64,000 nt of DNA from Solen grandis (GCA_021229015.1 CM037779.1:1550001-1614000), one strand, 5' to 3'. Shown: positions 22,801 through 35,618, numbered from the stretch's first letter. Notes: generated by a model not told the origin, from the letters alone. Made by a program: numbers and translations.

Positions 22801-24355
22801 TTTTTCAAAATTTATCATCGTGACTGCGGATTCGAAGGTAATGGATTCTAATCCCGATCGGAACAAGGTTATTTTCATGGCCTTCCAAAGAGCAAATTAC
22901 TGATCAAGGAAACGTCAAAAAGGGTTTTGTTTAAGTTCTAAGAACTTGTTTCCAAGTCGAAGTAAAACTAAAGAATTTCCTGGTAAATACCTCTGACTTA
23001 CAAAATGCTTTGCTATATATCTCCGCAAATTTTATTTTCAACATTTAAGGTTGAAATACAACGCCATGTTTCTACAAAGAACTAAATTCATACTTAACTT
23101 TTCCAAGAATTTTCTCAAGGGAATTTGTTAAATTAAAGTATACAGATTCTTCAAGGGGGATGCAAAACCAATTTCTATTACTGTCTTTCAATGGTAAAAT
23201 TCCTCTCAGAGACAATTACAAATACCGTTTATGGAACATTTTAAACCCCTTGGAAACACGTTAACAAAATGTAGTATGTGGATTTCTGAGATTGGTTATA
23301 TAATTTGAGGTAAGTTTCTCTGTAGGGACTCTGTAGGAATATTTAGGAAAGAAGATGAAAAAAAGCAAGAAAAGGGAATTTACTCTTGAAATAAATGTCA
23401 GCAGTTTGAAAGACCATTGAAAAGAGTTGTCTCTCTTTTGTGGTGAACGGCGATATTACGCCGCGAACAAATAGTGACATGAATGCCGCGCCTGGTCAGA
23501 TTATCCCGACACTCGAAGTAACTTTATTCCCGGAGTGACATGCAAGATAAATATCTGACAAATGCTGTGTTCTCTCAGTGAGATAAAAATAAAACACATT
23601 CCACAATGTGAGTGATATCTACCGGAACTACTTTTTTCAATTATAAAGGGCATGCTAATGAGTATGTAGCATGGCTGCATCCCAGTATTTACTAGTGGCC
23701 CCTTTGTTTTCTTTAAATGGCAAACGATTATATGGGTTCATAAATAGTGTTGAAAACAAAATAGCATCATACTTTCATCAGAAGCAAGCATAAAAATTTA
23801 AAAATAGATATGGACTACCGTATATCTCTCCTCGAAGTCAGGCAAATTAAACATATTCATTCGCGCTACGCACTCGTGAAAACATTCGAATTGTATCACT
23901 TCTTGGCGAGATATACATGTAATTTATATTCACTGAAAACAACAAGTGTACCCTTTCACACCAGTATTTTTAATGACTTTGGTATGTCGCGAACCGAAAA
24001 CAAAGTTACCTCGTCCGTTCTTTTTTTTTTTTTTTTTTTTTTCATACAGAGCCCTTCGGATTATCACGGTTGTGAAACGTTTTTCATCACATCTTCTAAA
24101 AATATAGGGGAAAAAAGGTAATACCAACAACATCCTACCGATTCTATATTTTTTCGAGAAAGTTAATGGTAACAAACAACTTATTTTCTTAGTTTATTTA
24201 TTTATTCTATTCTATTACCTCGCGAAACCACATAGCCACACTGGAAATGTCACCCTAATTCGTACTTACGTCTATCATTAACAGCATCAAAACTCCTTTA
24301 TATAGACGAGGTAACGCTTAATTGGCCGGTCCCAGCTTAAAGATTCCCATGTATA
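22801..24355. other. Unassigned intergenic sequence
   Basis: No supported gene. Contains a poly-T run at about 24020-24042 and some CG-containing text at 23445-23540 that may be old repeat. Confidence 0.3.
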
Positions 24356-24805
24356 ATACCAAATTTCAAATTTCAAAGTTTATTGGTAAATCAGCAATAC
24401 ATATTGCCTTTGACCATTTACAAATTGTGAATCAAACGGAAAATGGTAAAGGCATACTACATATAATTTTATCTATATAATCATATATGTTCAAATACAA
24501 TTTTATGACTAAGCAGCAATAACATCAAGGGTATCGTTTCGTATTTTCAGAGCTTCCTTCAGAAATTTGGCAGTTTTTATCAAGGAATTTTCATTAAGAC
24601 TATTCATAAAATAATTAAACTTATTAATAGTTGGCCAGCTAATATTACCGAAATATTTTTTACGGATGTCTGAATATGTTTGACAACACATGAAAAAATG
24701 ATACTCAGTTTCAACAAGATTACTAGTACATAATTTACAAATTCTATCTTCTCTGTTTATACCATGGAATCTACCGATTTTGGTACTGTCTTGAAATTGA
24801 AGTAA
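24356..24805 (-). mobile_element. 3' end of a non-LTR retrotransposon (LINE)
   Basis: On the minus strand the frame reads STKIGRFHGINREDRICKLC, then VETEYHFFMCC and YSDIRKKYF, ending DTLDVIAA and a stop at 24509. This is the CCHC-like zinc-binding tail found after the reverse transcriptase of many mollusc LINEs. The 3' UTR continues to AATAAACTTTG followed by short TTGAAAT-type repeats (about 24360-24382), a microsatellite tail typical of CR1/L2-type elements. The reverse transcriptase itself is absent: the copy is 5'-truncated or cut off near the Tc1 element. The clade is not certain. Confidence 0.75.
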
Positions 24806-24857
24806 TAAAAAAAACGTAATTTTAAATAGACCGGACGGAGAATTTTCATTTCGAAAA

Positions 24858-25865
24858 TCAGTAGCGTGTGTGTCCACTTCTACTTGCGACAACAGCAGCA
24901 AGGCGACGTCTCATGGAACCGCACAAATTGCGTAGCAGATAACGAAGGATTCTTCCCCACTCCTGGTGCAGCGCTGCCGTCAGTTGCTGGACGTTTGCTG
25001 GCTGGGGTTGACGTCGACGTAACCAACGCCCAAGGTAATCCCACACGTGTTCAATCGGGTTGCAATCCGGTGAACACGCCGGCCAAGGCAAAACGCCAAT
25101 GTTGTTAGCCTGTAGAAAGTCCCGGGTGGCACGTGCAACGTGTGGTCGCGCGTTGTCGTGCTGGTAGACCAGGTTTTGACGTTGGCGGAACATCGGTACA
25201 ACCACAGGACGTACAACCTGGTCTATGTAACGCCTTGCTGTGAGGTTACCTTGGCAGACGACAAGTTGGGTCTTAAACCTGTAGTTTATCGCTTCCCAGA
25301 CCATAACTCCGCCCCCTCCGTACGGATTGTTCTCGACAACGCAATTGTCAACGTAGCGTTCGTGACGTCGCCTGTACACACGGATATGCCCGTCGGCGTT
25401 CCATAAGTTGAAACGCGATTCGTCGCTGAACACCACGTTCTGCCAACGCTGACCACGATGGTTGCGGACCCAGATCAGACGTTGGTGACGGTGGCGTAAA
25501 GTTAGAACTAAACCACGGTAGGGTCTATGGCAGGTAATCCCGCGTTCCCTCAGTCGTCTTCTAACCGTATAACGACTTATTGGGCGACCACGGTTACCGA
25601 CTACTAAACGCGACGTCGATTCCGCCGTCACAAACCTGTCACGCAAATGACGTTGACGTATGAAATTATCTTGTCTTACAGACGTCACACGAGGTCTTCC
25701 TGAACTTGGCCGATCGGCAAACGTTCCCGTAACTCTAACACGTCGAACAAGACGCCGAATCGTCGAACGCGAGACATTAAAACGTCTGGCGACTTGTTCT
25801 TGCCTTCGCCCGCATTTGAGCATGGCCAAAACGCGAGCTCTCTCTTCAGAATTTAGCCTTGGCAT
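24858..25865 (-). CDS. Tc1-type transposase, intact DD34E
   Basis: Cut-and-paste transposase of the IS630/Tc1/mariner superfamily, expected to act in the nucleus on terminal inverted repeats with TA target duplication. The 335-aa frame is unbroken, the normal size for Tc1 enzymes. An N-terminal paired-type HTH covers about residues 1-50 (EQVARRFNVSRSTIRRLVRR), a GRPR hinge lies at 56-59, and a second HTH at about 65-115 (SRYTVRRRLRERGI). The catalytic core has D148 in FSDESRFN, a glycine-rich box GGGGVMVW at 183-190, D237 in QHDNARPH and E272 in SPDCNPIEHVWD; 34 residues separate D237 and E272. It is noticeably GC-richer than its surroundings. I could not see matching terminal inverted repeats, so element ends are undefined. 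Its 3' end lies about 50 bp from a LINE fragment. Confidence 0.95.
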   Translation of the reverse strand: MPRLNSEERARVLAMLKCGRRQEQVARRFNVSRSTIRRLVRRVRVTGTFADRPSSGRPRVTSVRQDNFIRQRHLRDRFVTAESTSRLVVGNRGRPISRYTVRRRLRERGITCHRPYRGLVLTLRHRHQRLIWVRNHRGQRWQNVVFSDESRFNLWNADGHIRVYRRRHERYVDNCVVENNPYGGGGVMVWEAINYRFKTQLVVCQGNLTARRYIDQVVRPVVVPMFRQRQNLVYQHDNARPHVARATRDFLQANNIGVLPWPACSPDCNPIEHVWDYLGRWLRRRQPQPANVQQLTAALHQEWGRILRYLLRNLCGSMRRRLAAVVASRSGHTRY

Positions 25866-26911
25866 TCTTAAATACGAATGTTTAATCAGAAAATCTCTGA
25901 AATTGTGATTGTCTATCGACTAGCACATGAAACTGTGTAAAATGTGATCGATTTCACCACGTGGTAAACATACACGAGGTGCACGTGGAAATCATGAGCA
26001 GCCACCGGAAATGGACATCGGGTTGAATAGAAGCGCACGATTTTTTCTTTGCCGTGATTGTCGGTCAATGTACATGTATACAGACTACATTTCACTAAAA
26101 TTTCAATAGGTATGAGGAAAATAACGCCAAATTCCGTTGCGGCGTTTCTTTTGCCCGTCAGTATATATACACACAACAAATGTTTATTCCTTATTTTGCT
26201 AACGTGATAGAATAATATGAAAACCAGTGATAGATTATCAATGAGTCTTAATTCATTACCAATAATTATTGATATAACTAACATTTAATGGTCTGTTCAG
26301 ACAAAAATGATAGCGAATGAATTATACAGATTTATTTTTTAACTGTTTTCATTTTAGTAACACACGTAATAACAACGGAAAACAAAATGGAAATGGTAAT
26401 CCAAGTAAAGCGTATAACTTCCGCATTTCGCTTTGAAAAATAAGTTAGTTTTGGCCCACAATATGGGCTTTGGAACCGGGATAGCGGTATCTTTTTAGCA
26501 TGGTCCAACTATTTTCTTTTCTCTTACTAAAACAGCATAGAGCAAATTCTTAAAAGTGTTTGGTCGAAAATGGACTGGCATACAACGTGACAAATTCATT
26601 TAACACGAAGGCACCTGAATATTAATCAACTACTTGATGATCCGTGAAACCACGCGTAGTAAGAGATAATTAATTGATTTATTATTTGATTAACGATTCT
26701 TTCCATGAACATGTTATAACGAGTGTATCCTAATGAACATGTTTGACGAGAGTATCCTGAAATATATCATATATCCAAGTATCATATATACTTGGTAAAA
26801 GAGAGGCAAAGGGTATTCTCCGCTGGTGATCGGAACTGGAGTATAACACCCTTCATTTTGAACTACTTCATTAAAATATCAAATTTATATTATAAATACA
26901 GTATACGTATC
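25866..26911. other. Sequence upstream of Tc1 transposase
   Basis: Probably includes the 5' end of the Tc1 element, but no inverted copy of the sequence beside 24858 was found by eye. An open frame at 25913-26284 (minus) has no recognised domain. Confidence 0.35.
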
Positions 26912-26925
26912 TTCTCTCTCCCCCC

Positions 26926-26970
<45 letters not shown>

Positions 26971-26972
26971 AC
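26912..26972. repeat. (CT)n(CA)n compound microsatellite
   Basis: CT repeats with a short C run pass directly into CA repeats. Confidence 0.95.
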
Positions 26973-27100
26973 TTTAAGTACTCACTTTATTTATGTTGTG
27001 TATCCAGCATCACTTGTCGCTTGATATATTCTTATTTCAATCATGGGCTAACATATACACCAATAAGTTACATGTGTGTTGTTATGTAGAAATACGGACA

Positions 27101-30100
27101 AGTGAAACATGTACAATCACATAACCGCCGATGGTGTGGTCAGGATATATAACGATTTACAAAAAAACTAGATATTGTTTGTCTATTTTCGTTAATACAT
27201 GTATTTTCTTTATTCAATTACTACGTGAGATAACTTAACACAGTCAGATACAGACCATAAAGCGCATTAAAAAAAGCTCTGGAAGAATCTGACACTAATT
27301 AACAATTAAACGCTATTATTATAGTTTACATCAGAACGTGGAGAGAAGTTTTTGACCATTTTAATGCATTCATAAGATATTTTTGTTTAATTCATTCATG
27401 ATACACGGAAGCTAGCTTAAGCTGACAATCAACGTCTGTGATATAAAAACTGTATTATTGACCACTACTGCTGCTGGCGTGAATTCTTAACTTGTAAGAT
27501 TTATTTCCCTTGGCTCTATCTGCGCTTGTTTGACGTCCCACGGACAGATCCTTTCAAAATGGCCACCAGGAGAAGTGTATTCAGTATTATTCAATAATGT
27601 GGAAACTATGTATTTTATTTCTTTTAATGTCTTTAGTATGTCGCGAGAAGGGGTCGAACCTACGTCATCCTGGATATGCAGGCCTGGATCCAGCGGGGGA
27701 GGGCCCCCCCCCCCAGCTTCCCTGGTCATACTTAGAGCCGCGCTCGTAAATGGTAGGTAATTCAACGGGTGTTTTGGCTATAAATCCCTTGATTACATCA
27801 TAGTAGTGTTGCCTAGAGGAAATCCCCATCGTGGGCCCCATACTGAAGCACCCGTATAACCCCCTGACCAGCCAGACTCCTATTGTGTTATGGCCCCCTG
27901 CTGTTAATGTGTAGTAATCCGAAGCGGCAGTCGTCCATGACTGTGTGATAAGCTTGTGTTTAGGGTACTGCAGACACGTTCACTGATTAATTGTGAGAAA
28001 TTTACATGTCGTCTGCCGACGATCTAACAATTTGAGGAAAAAAGGCAATTACCAAAAATTTGTATCAGTTACAACTATAAACTATTCTAGACAAATGCAG
28101 TTTAAGAAATAAAATAAAAATAGTTAGCATAAAATTAGCCGCTAAAAACAACAACTAAGCTGGACAGACACTAAAGCAAAAGCAAAAAAAATAATATTTT
28201 GACTAAATCTACTCAACGAAATTTTAATTCACTTTTCTCTACATGTATAAAGTGAAACATGTACAATCACATAACCGCCGATGGTGTGGTCAGGATATAT
28301 AACGATTTACAAGAAAACTAGATATTGTTTGTCTATTTTCGTTAATACATGTATTTTCTTTATTCAATTACTACGTGAGATAACTTAACACAGTCAGATA
28401 CAGACCATAAAGCGCATTAAAAAAAGCTCTGGAAGAATCTGACACTAATTAACAATTAAACGCTATTATTATAGTTTACATCAGAACGTGGAGAGAAGTT
28501 TTTGACCATTTTAATGCATTCATAAGATATTTTTGTTTAATTCATTCATGATACACGGAAGCTAGCTTAAGCTGACAATCAACGTCTGTGATATAAAAAC
28601 TGTATTATTGACCACTACTGCTGCTGGCGTGAATTCTTAACTTGTAAGATTTATTTCCCTTGGCTCTATCTGCGCTTGTTTGACGTCCCACGGACAGATC
28701 CTTTCAAAATGGCCACCAGGAGAAGTGTATTCAGTATTATTCAATAATGTGGAAACTATGTATTTTATTTCTTTTAATGTCTTTAGTATGTCGCGAGAAG
28801 GGGTCGAACCTACGTCATCCTGGATATGCAGGCCTGGATCCAGCGGGGGGAGGGCCCCCCCCCCCCAGCTTCCCTGGTCATACATTTTTCTAGGCTATAA
28901 AATCCCTTGATTACATCATAGTAGTGTTGCCTAGAGGAAATCCCCATCGTGGGCCCCCATACTGAAGCACCCGTATAACCCCCTGACCAGCCAGACTCCT
29001 ATTGTCTTATGGCCCCCTGCTGTTAATGTGTAAGTAATCCGAAGCGGCAGTCGTCCATGACTGTGTGATAAGCTTGAGTTTAGGGTACTGCAGACACGTT
29101 CACTGATTAATTGTGAGAAATTTACATGTCGTCTGCCGAGCGATCTAACAATTTGAGGAAAAAAGGCAATTACCAAAAATTTGTATCAGTTACAACTATA
29201 AACTATTCTAGACAAATGCAGTTTAAGAAATAAAATAAAAATAGTTACGCATAAAATTAGCCGCTAAAAACAACAACTAAGCTGGACAGACACTAAAGCA
29301 AAAGCAAAAAAAATAATATTTTGACTAAATCTACTCAACGAAATTTTAATTCACTTTTCTCTACATGTATAAAGTGAAACATGTACAATCACATAACCGC
29401 CGATGGTGTGGTCAGGATATATAACGATTTACAAGAAAACTAGATATTGTTTGTCTATTTTCGTTAATACATGTATTTTCTTTATTCAATTACTACGTGA
29501 GATAACTTAACACAGTCAGATACAGACCATAAAGCGCATTAAAAAAAGCTCTGGAAGAATCTGACACTAATTAACAATTAAACGCTATTATTATAGTTTA
29601 CATCAGAACGTGGAGAGAAGTTTTTGACCATTTTAATGCATTCATAAGATATTTTGTTTAATTCATTCATGATACACGGAAGCTAGCTTAAGCTGACAAT
29701 CAACGTCTGTGATATAAAAACTGTAATATATAAATGCCATTATTGACCACTACTGCTGCTGGCGTGAATTCTTAAGTTGTAAGATTTATTTCCCTTGGCT
29801 CTATCTGCGCTTGTTTGACGTCCCACGGACAGATCCTTTCAAAATGGCCACCAGGAGAAGTGTATTCAGTATTATTCAATAATGTGGAAACTATGTATTT
29901 TATTTCTTTTAATGTCTTTAGTATGTCGCGAGAAGGGGTCGAACCTACGTCATCCTGGATATGCAGGCCTGGATCCAGCGGGGGGAGGGCCCCCCCCCCC
30001 CCAGCTTCCCTGGTCATACATTTTTCTAGGCTATAAAATCCCTTGATTACATCATAGTAGTGTTGCCTAGAGGAAATCCCCATCGTGGGCCCCCATACTG

Positions 30101-30511
30101 AAGCACCCGTATAACCCCCTGACCAGCCAGACTCCTATTGTGTTATGGCCCCCTGCTGTTAATGTGTAAGTAATCCGAAGCGGCAGTCGTCCATGACTGT
30201 GTGATAAGCTTGTGTTTAGGGTACTGCAGACACGTTCACTGATTAATTGTGAGAAATTTACATGTCGTCTGCCGAGCGATCTAACAATTTGAGGAAAAAA
30301 GGCAATTACCAAAAATTTGTATCAGTTACAACTATAAACTATTCTAGACAAATGCAGTTTAAGAAATAAAATAAAAATAGTTACGCATAAAATTAGCCGC
30401 TAAAAACAACAACTAAGCTGGACAGACACTAAAGCAAAAGCAAAAAAAATAATATTTTGACTAAATCTACTCAACGAAATTTTAATTCACTTTTCTCTAC
30501 ATGTATAAAGT
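27101..30511. repeat. 1.1-kb direct repeat, three near-identical tandem copies
   Basis: Units begin at AGTGAAACATGTACAATCAC: 27101-28250, 28251-29372 and 29373-30511. They differ mainly by small indels: a 5-6-kb-free exception is not seen, only a local replacement near 27730-27775 of unit 1 (text containing TTAGAGCCGCGCTCG where units 2 and 3 have CATTTTTCTAGG) and a 14-bp insertion in unit 3 near 29725. Units 2 and 3 share several differences from unit 1. Each contains GGCCTGGATCCAGCGGG then G and C runs, and open frames on both strands that repeat with the unit; no domain is recognised in them. It may be a real recent amplification or partly an assembly artefact. Confidence 0.93.
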
Positions 30512-32181
30512 TGTTTTGTTTTGTTTTTGTTATATTCTGCAGAGTAGATGAAAACCTATCGCTAGCCATGCAAATTAACTTCGTTTATTATTGAAAATTG
30601 TTTGTTTTGTCACTGTTTAACATTTAGAAGAAAAAAAAATGAAAAAAATCGACACGCAGAAAGGGCCAAAACCTTCTGCGACCGTGCGCCTGATTTTTTT
30701 TTTATCTGGGAAGTCTGTGTGTAAAGGCTGCTTCCAGGTCGACAATTAGACAGTCAAGATTACCAAGTTCGAACCTAAAACAGCATTTACCCTGTATTCC
30801 CTTCCACATATTTGACAAAATATGTTTAAAGTGATTTTTTTCCTCAGACTTAAACAAAACTGTCTTTTACACTGTTGAGTCTAAAACCGATGATTATTCA
30901 AAGCATTCACTAGTTGATAGTGTACACTTTTTTTTTTTGGGGGGGGGGGGGGGCCAAAAAACACTTACTAATTTTTCATGCTAGTTTGCGGTTGAAAATG
31001 CACGAGAAACCTATATATTTTACCCTTTCTCCCAATACCGGAGTAAATGCCCTTTCAGCAATATCAGTGTCCCAGTCTGCACCCCCCCCCCCCCCCCCTA
31101 CCCACCACTACCGTCATTTTCTTTTCTTTTTTTTGAATACAACTGTAGTCAAATGCTATTGCACAGTAGTTATTCAATAACATGGCTTTGCGAAGGTAAA
31201 ATATAATATTATATCGCTCAAGGAGAAAATTTGTGTATTTTCACATCGCCCGATGAATTTTCTCCAGTGGGAACTAGGCGTAAGATATATGGTGTTCAAG
31301 CTTAAAAAACAAACAAAAAAACTTCACTTTATCCCCAGATACCCTTCAGAATGCATTTCCGTAACACTAAAAAACATTTTTTTCCGGGGGAGCATGCCCC
31401 CCCCCCCCTATCTCAGCACTCACATCACATTCAGATTTTGCCCCCGCCCCCCCCCCCCCCCCCCTACCGGAAAAATTCTTGATCCGGGCCTGATATGGGA
31501 AGGCTTATGTAATCCCTCTATTCTAATGTTAGTAAAAATGGTTCAGATGTATTTTCTTTTTTTTTATGGTTTCTTGCTTGTTTTTATTCGCTTAAGTGAA
31601 TTTCAAATTGAAATTGACAGTTTGTCCAAATTTACCTGGATAAAAGAACAGCTTACAATGTATGTTTGTAAAATCGTTCAAGTTATATAAAGCTGGGAAA
31701 AGATCAAACCTGTTGACATATTTAAATTAAGGAAATTCATAAGTAGGGTACTGAGAAAGTTCTTTAATGATATAATTATACATCATATACAGTATATATT
31801 TTCGACAATGACTTACATAATTCATGTTTAATGTGGGTTAAAACTGATTTCTCGAAATATTTAACCAAGAAATACATGTATGTCACCTACTTGATGATTT
31901 TCTTATATTATGTTTTTCGTATGCTTGAACGTATGTCTCATAAAATTTGCCTTTTAACTTCTCGTCATATATTCTAGAAAAATACTTTGTAATTACATGT
32001 TTTTATTTATGAAAATGCAATGAAATCTCAACGAAATACATTTCCATTTAAGCGAATACCTACAGTATATCGTCGTTTTAAAATCGATAATAAACGTTTA
32101 ACATGATAATTATACAATATCTATATTTATTTTTCTTATCATACTTTTTGTCTAGAGCAAAAAATATATATGAATATATAC
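30512..32181. other. Unassigned sequence with poly-G/poly-C tracts
   Basis: Homopolymer runs at about 30939-30953 (G), 31081-31098 (C), 31397-31409 (C) and 31440-31464 (C). Around 31465-31492 is TACCGGAAAAATTCTTGATC then CGGGCCTG, a degenerate terminus seen elsewhere next to G/C runs. The open frame 31253-31690 runs through these C tracts and is not credible. Confidence 0.5.
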
Positions 32182-32572
32182 CTGTTTTCAGGAGAACCTG
32201 GGCGTTAAGTATAAGCGATGGCCTATGCTTCTTCCAAACAGTCTCTCCATTGGCGTGTATGGAATCTCCCCCATGTTTTCCATGTAGATCATACAGATGC
32301 ACAGTTTCTTTATTGTTTTTGTCATCCTTTTGACCTTCACCTTTTGGACCTACACCTTTTTGAGCTACACCATTTATGGCTTGAACCTGAGTCTCAATTT
32401 CAATTTTACTCTTTTCGGGGATGTCACTGTTTCCATGTTTTAGACCTTCTTCGATTGCATCGATGTCGTAAGGTTCCGATTCCTCAGGCGAGTCTTTGCC
32501 ATCTGCGACGGATTCATCTCTTTTGTCGTTGTCTTTGTTTTCATCTTCTTGTTGGAACGCTTTGTTATCCAT
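32182..32572 (-). CDS. Candidate first coding exon, unknown protein
   Basis: The minus-strand frame begins at an ATG in strong context (AACAACATGG) and encodes 130 codons plus one base to a donor-like ACAG|GTATAT. Beyond this the translation becomes the low-complexity text expected of an intron. The predicted product is hydrophilic and acidic for about 85 residues (MDNKAFQQEDENKDNDKR; DSPEESEPYDIDAIEEG), then less biased (ETVHLYDLHGKHGGDSIHA, VWKKHRPSLILNAQVLLKT). I recognise no family. Composition and codon content look more protein-like than neighbouring frames, but no second exon could be located; it might equally be chance. An alternative donor GCCCAG|GTTCTC lies slightly upstream. Confidence 0.4.
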
Positions 32573-32871
32573 GTTGTTGTTGTTTTAAATCTGAAATGTT
32601 TTTAACACGTCAAAATATGTCACGAGTAACAGAGAAAAGGTGCACTATTTTCAATAATATAAATAATAATAATAATAATGACGAAAACAATTGATAGTGC
32701 TACGTATGCTACTGCTACTACTACTATTTTGCTGCTACTGATGATGGTGGTTAGACACTGTATATCCAGTATACAATCAGAATGTTTGCTTGTGTGAAAG
32801 CTTCAGTCGTGTCTATATGAAACAGTTGCAGTGCGGAGGTTCTTACCACTTGACCATCAGAACAGGTGCAC
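32573..32871. other. Intergenic sequence, possible promoter side of the 32.2-kb exon
   Basis: Contains an AAT trinucleotide run at about 32655-32680. No promoter motif recognised. Confidence 0.3.
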
Positions 32872-33054
32872 TTAAGGTAATCCACCAATCATTAAGGTCT
32901 TTCAAGTGCTTAAAAAGACTTCAGTGCAGATGCATGCTTCCACTGACATGGAGTTAGGCACTTTCGCTCAAAGTCTATAAAAGCTTGCATTTACTAAAAC
33001 TTCCCCATAATCACTTGATGAAACACAATAAAGATGATAGATTGATTACCTTAA
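32872..33054. mobile_element. MITE family C copy 2
   Basis: 183 bp bounded by TTAAGGTAATCCACCAATCA and GATTGATTACCTTAA. The interior (CAAGTGCTTAAAAAGACTTC, AGTCTATAAAAGCTTGCATT) matches the copy at 4849. TTAA is present at both borders. Confidence 0.75.
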
Positions 33055-34226
33055 AAAAATACTCAAAAGCTTAAATAGCACTGAATGTGTTAACTTTTTA
33101 TCGACGTCCTAATTGTTCTGTATCTTTTGAATAGAAACATCACGTTTTATGTTGCGTAACCCATTCATACATGTAAATTTTGACGCGCTGACTTTGCCGG
33201 GTCATGTTATTGCATACAGAGTGCCATTATTTTGAGAGAGAAAAGGGGGGGGGGGGGGGTCACGCACATACAGAAAGACTTTCTCCTCAGTGTCGTATTT
33301 GCTATCTATAATTTATCTCATTAGTTGTTTAATTGATTGAATAATTTCCTCTCGTCGGCGTAGTTTCAGTTAATTCTTCCGTGTATATGTACGGATAAAT
33401 TTATAGATACCATATCCCTTTAATCATTAGCCAACCCCCCCCCTCCCCCCCCCCCCCCACACACACACTGGTGAGGGTATCCTTTAGTAATTGCCCTTCC
33501 TTCCGTCAGTCAGTCAGTCAGTCAGCCTTTTTGTCCGCTCTTTAACTCAAGTAGTTTTCATCCATCAGATCTTCACTAAACTTTGGACTTTAAACAAAGT
33601 ATCCCACAAGACTGAAAGATATGCACAGCTGATGAGACATTAAGTATTTTTGATCTTTCACCAAAACACAACCATTCGTCTCTCTCTCTCTCTCTCTCTG
33701 TTGTAATATGTTATTTACTTTATCGTTTGTTTTCCGTTTTATCAAGAAGAAGAAGAAGAAGAAGACTAATAATAATGATAAAATGAATAAAATAATATTA
33801 GAATCAAAAGTAAAAACAATATCCAACGGCCATTTGCTATAAGGGCATTTTGATACTTTCGTCCGTTTGTACGTATGTATGTTTGTCTTTGAACTCGACC
33901 TTTCACATTCTACATGTTAAATATCAGGTACTTACAGTAGGTCCAATAAAAGTCTAATAAGCATGTACTTTATTGATTGTCATAAGATATTCTCCTTTAT
34001 AATACCATTGTGTACATGTTTTTTATTAGAACAGCTGTGATGACATACAATTATCCTAACTCGACAGCATGTAAATTCATAGTGCTCACAGTAGATGTAT
34101 TTTTATGACATTATTACAAGAATGAGGGGATCCTACAACTGTTTCTTTATATGTCAGAGGTAGACACACATTTATAAGCTGCAGCAGAGTACGATATTTC
34201 AGGTTTGTCTCTTTCTTTAACTGAAT

Positions 34227-34229
<3 letters not shown>

Positions 34230-34268
<39 letters not shown>
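34230..34268. repeat. (AC)n microsatellite
   Basis: About 19 uninterrupted AC units. Confidence 0.97.
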
Positions 34269-34272
<4 letters not shown>

Positions 34273-35368
34273 GTTTTATACTCAACAAGGGCAGAATAAT
34301 ATTTTAAGATAAGATAATATCTTAGTATCATGACTTCTGTGAAATTGTATGATTGTCCAAAAATGAAATTCATATATATGTACATACATTCAATATATTC
34401 AATATATAAACTCCCGGCCCAACGGGCTTATAAGTTACAACGGACCTATGATTTACCTTATTGCCTTGTCTATGTGAGTAAAGTAATGAATCACGTGATT
34501 AGAAATGGCGAATAATTATCAAAGTCTTTTAAGTATATATGTGAGAAAAATATAGAAGCCGCTTCAGTTGCTCCCCAAGTTTCATAAAAATGTGTCCAAG
34601 TGACTAATCTTCATACAAACAAATAATAATGCTGCTATGAATGTCTACTTAGTTCGTATCTGCCTAATTAAATTTCAAGAAAGGTGACCCATTTCATTGC
34701 ATAATACACTCTTATCACACATGTTTTTTTGCGAAGAATTGAAATCACAAAAATAAACCTATGTTACATCTGTGAATTTAGGAAATATTTCATCGTTCAA
34801 AGTTTAGTGACTGCATTAATATGTTTCATCTGAATAGAGCATGTTTAGAATAGAGATTATGAAATGTCGAGTGTACAAAATATGTTTATTATCGTTAGCT
34901 TATTTTGTTGTTTGCTTCATCTGATATTTAACTTCCTGTTTTGAATTTCCTGCTTGCACATGGTTTCCTCACTCATGATATAAACCGAGATGTATTGTTT
35001 TAATGTCTTTATAAATACATGTATACATAATGTTATGAAAAGTAAATTTATATCATTTATACATTCTTTCGTACAACAGATGACTTGTATTGGCAGTTTA
35101 AATTAATCAACCTGTTGACCTGCCCTCTGCATATCTAGATAAAATATTTATAATTCAAATATAAACAACGTGTTGACAAACACTTCGTATAACGCAATAT
35201 GGTGGTCCGAACTTTCTGTAATACGTAGTAGGATAATACATTGTTTGTTTTAATGACTGAGTCATGTAAAGCAATGGTTGTAAACCTTCAACAGTGGATT
35301 TCATTTTGATAAGCTTAGAATAATGACCGCTGTGGTCGTAAAAACAACATTTGATGGTGCTGTGATTA

Positions 35369-35369
<1 letters not shown>

Positions 35370-35411
<42 letters not shown>

Positions 35412-35413
35412 AT
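35370..35413. repeat. (AAAT)n microsatellite
   Basis: About 11 tandem AAAT units. Confidence 0.96.
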
Positions 35414-35517
35414 ATTCATCATCAACACCATTGTCGTCATCATATAGTGTTAGTAACGATAATATTTCAATCCATTGCAAATTAATACCAGTTGATTGAA
35501 GGATTCATTTGACTTAC

Positions 35518-35567
35518 TTGATTGATTGATGGATGGATGGATGGATGGATGGATGGATGGATGGATG

Positions 35568-35617
<50 letters not shown>
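35518..35617. repeat. (GATG)n/(GATT)n microsatellite
   Basis: A block of GATG repeats flanked by GATT repeats, the longer GATT block on the right. The Asn-Gln-Ser-Ile repeat ORF on the minus strand is only this microsatellite translated. Confidence 0.96.

Positions 35618-35618
<1 letters not shown>

Noticed and set aside
27487..30083. Three repeated ORFs (DPGLHIQDDVGSTPSRDIL type) and their plus-strand partners
   Set aside because: They repeat with the 1.1-kb unit, are open on both strands at once and show no known domain; GGTTCGACCCC inside looks like a B box, but no matching A box was found.
31253..31690. 145-aa plus-strand ORF
   Set aside because: Includes two poly-C runs read as poly-proline; no domain and the run lengths are unreliable.
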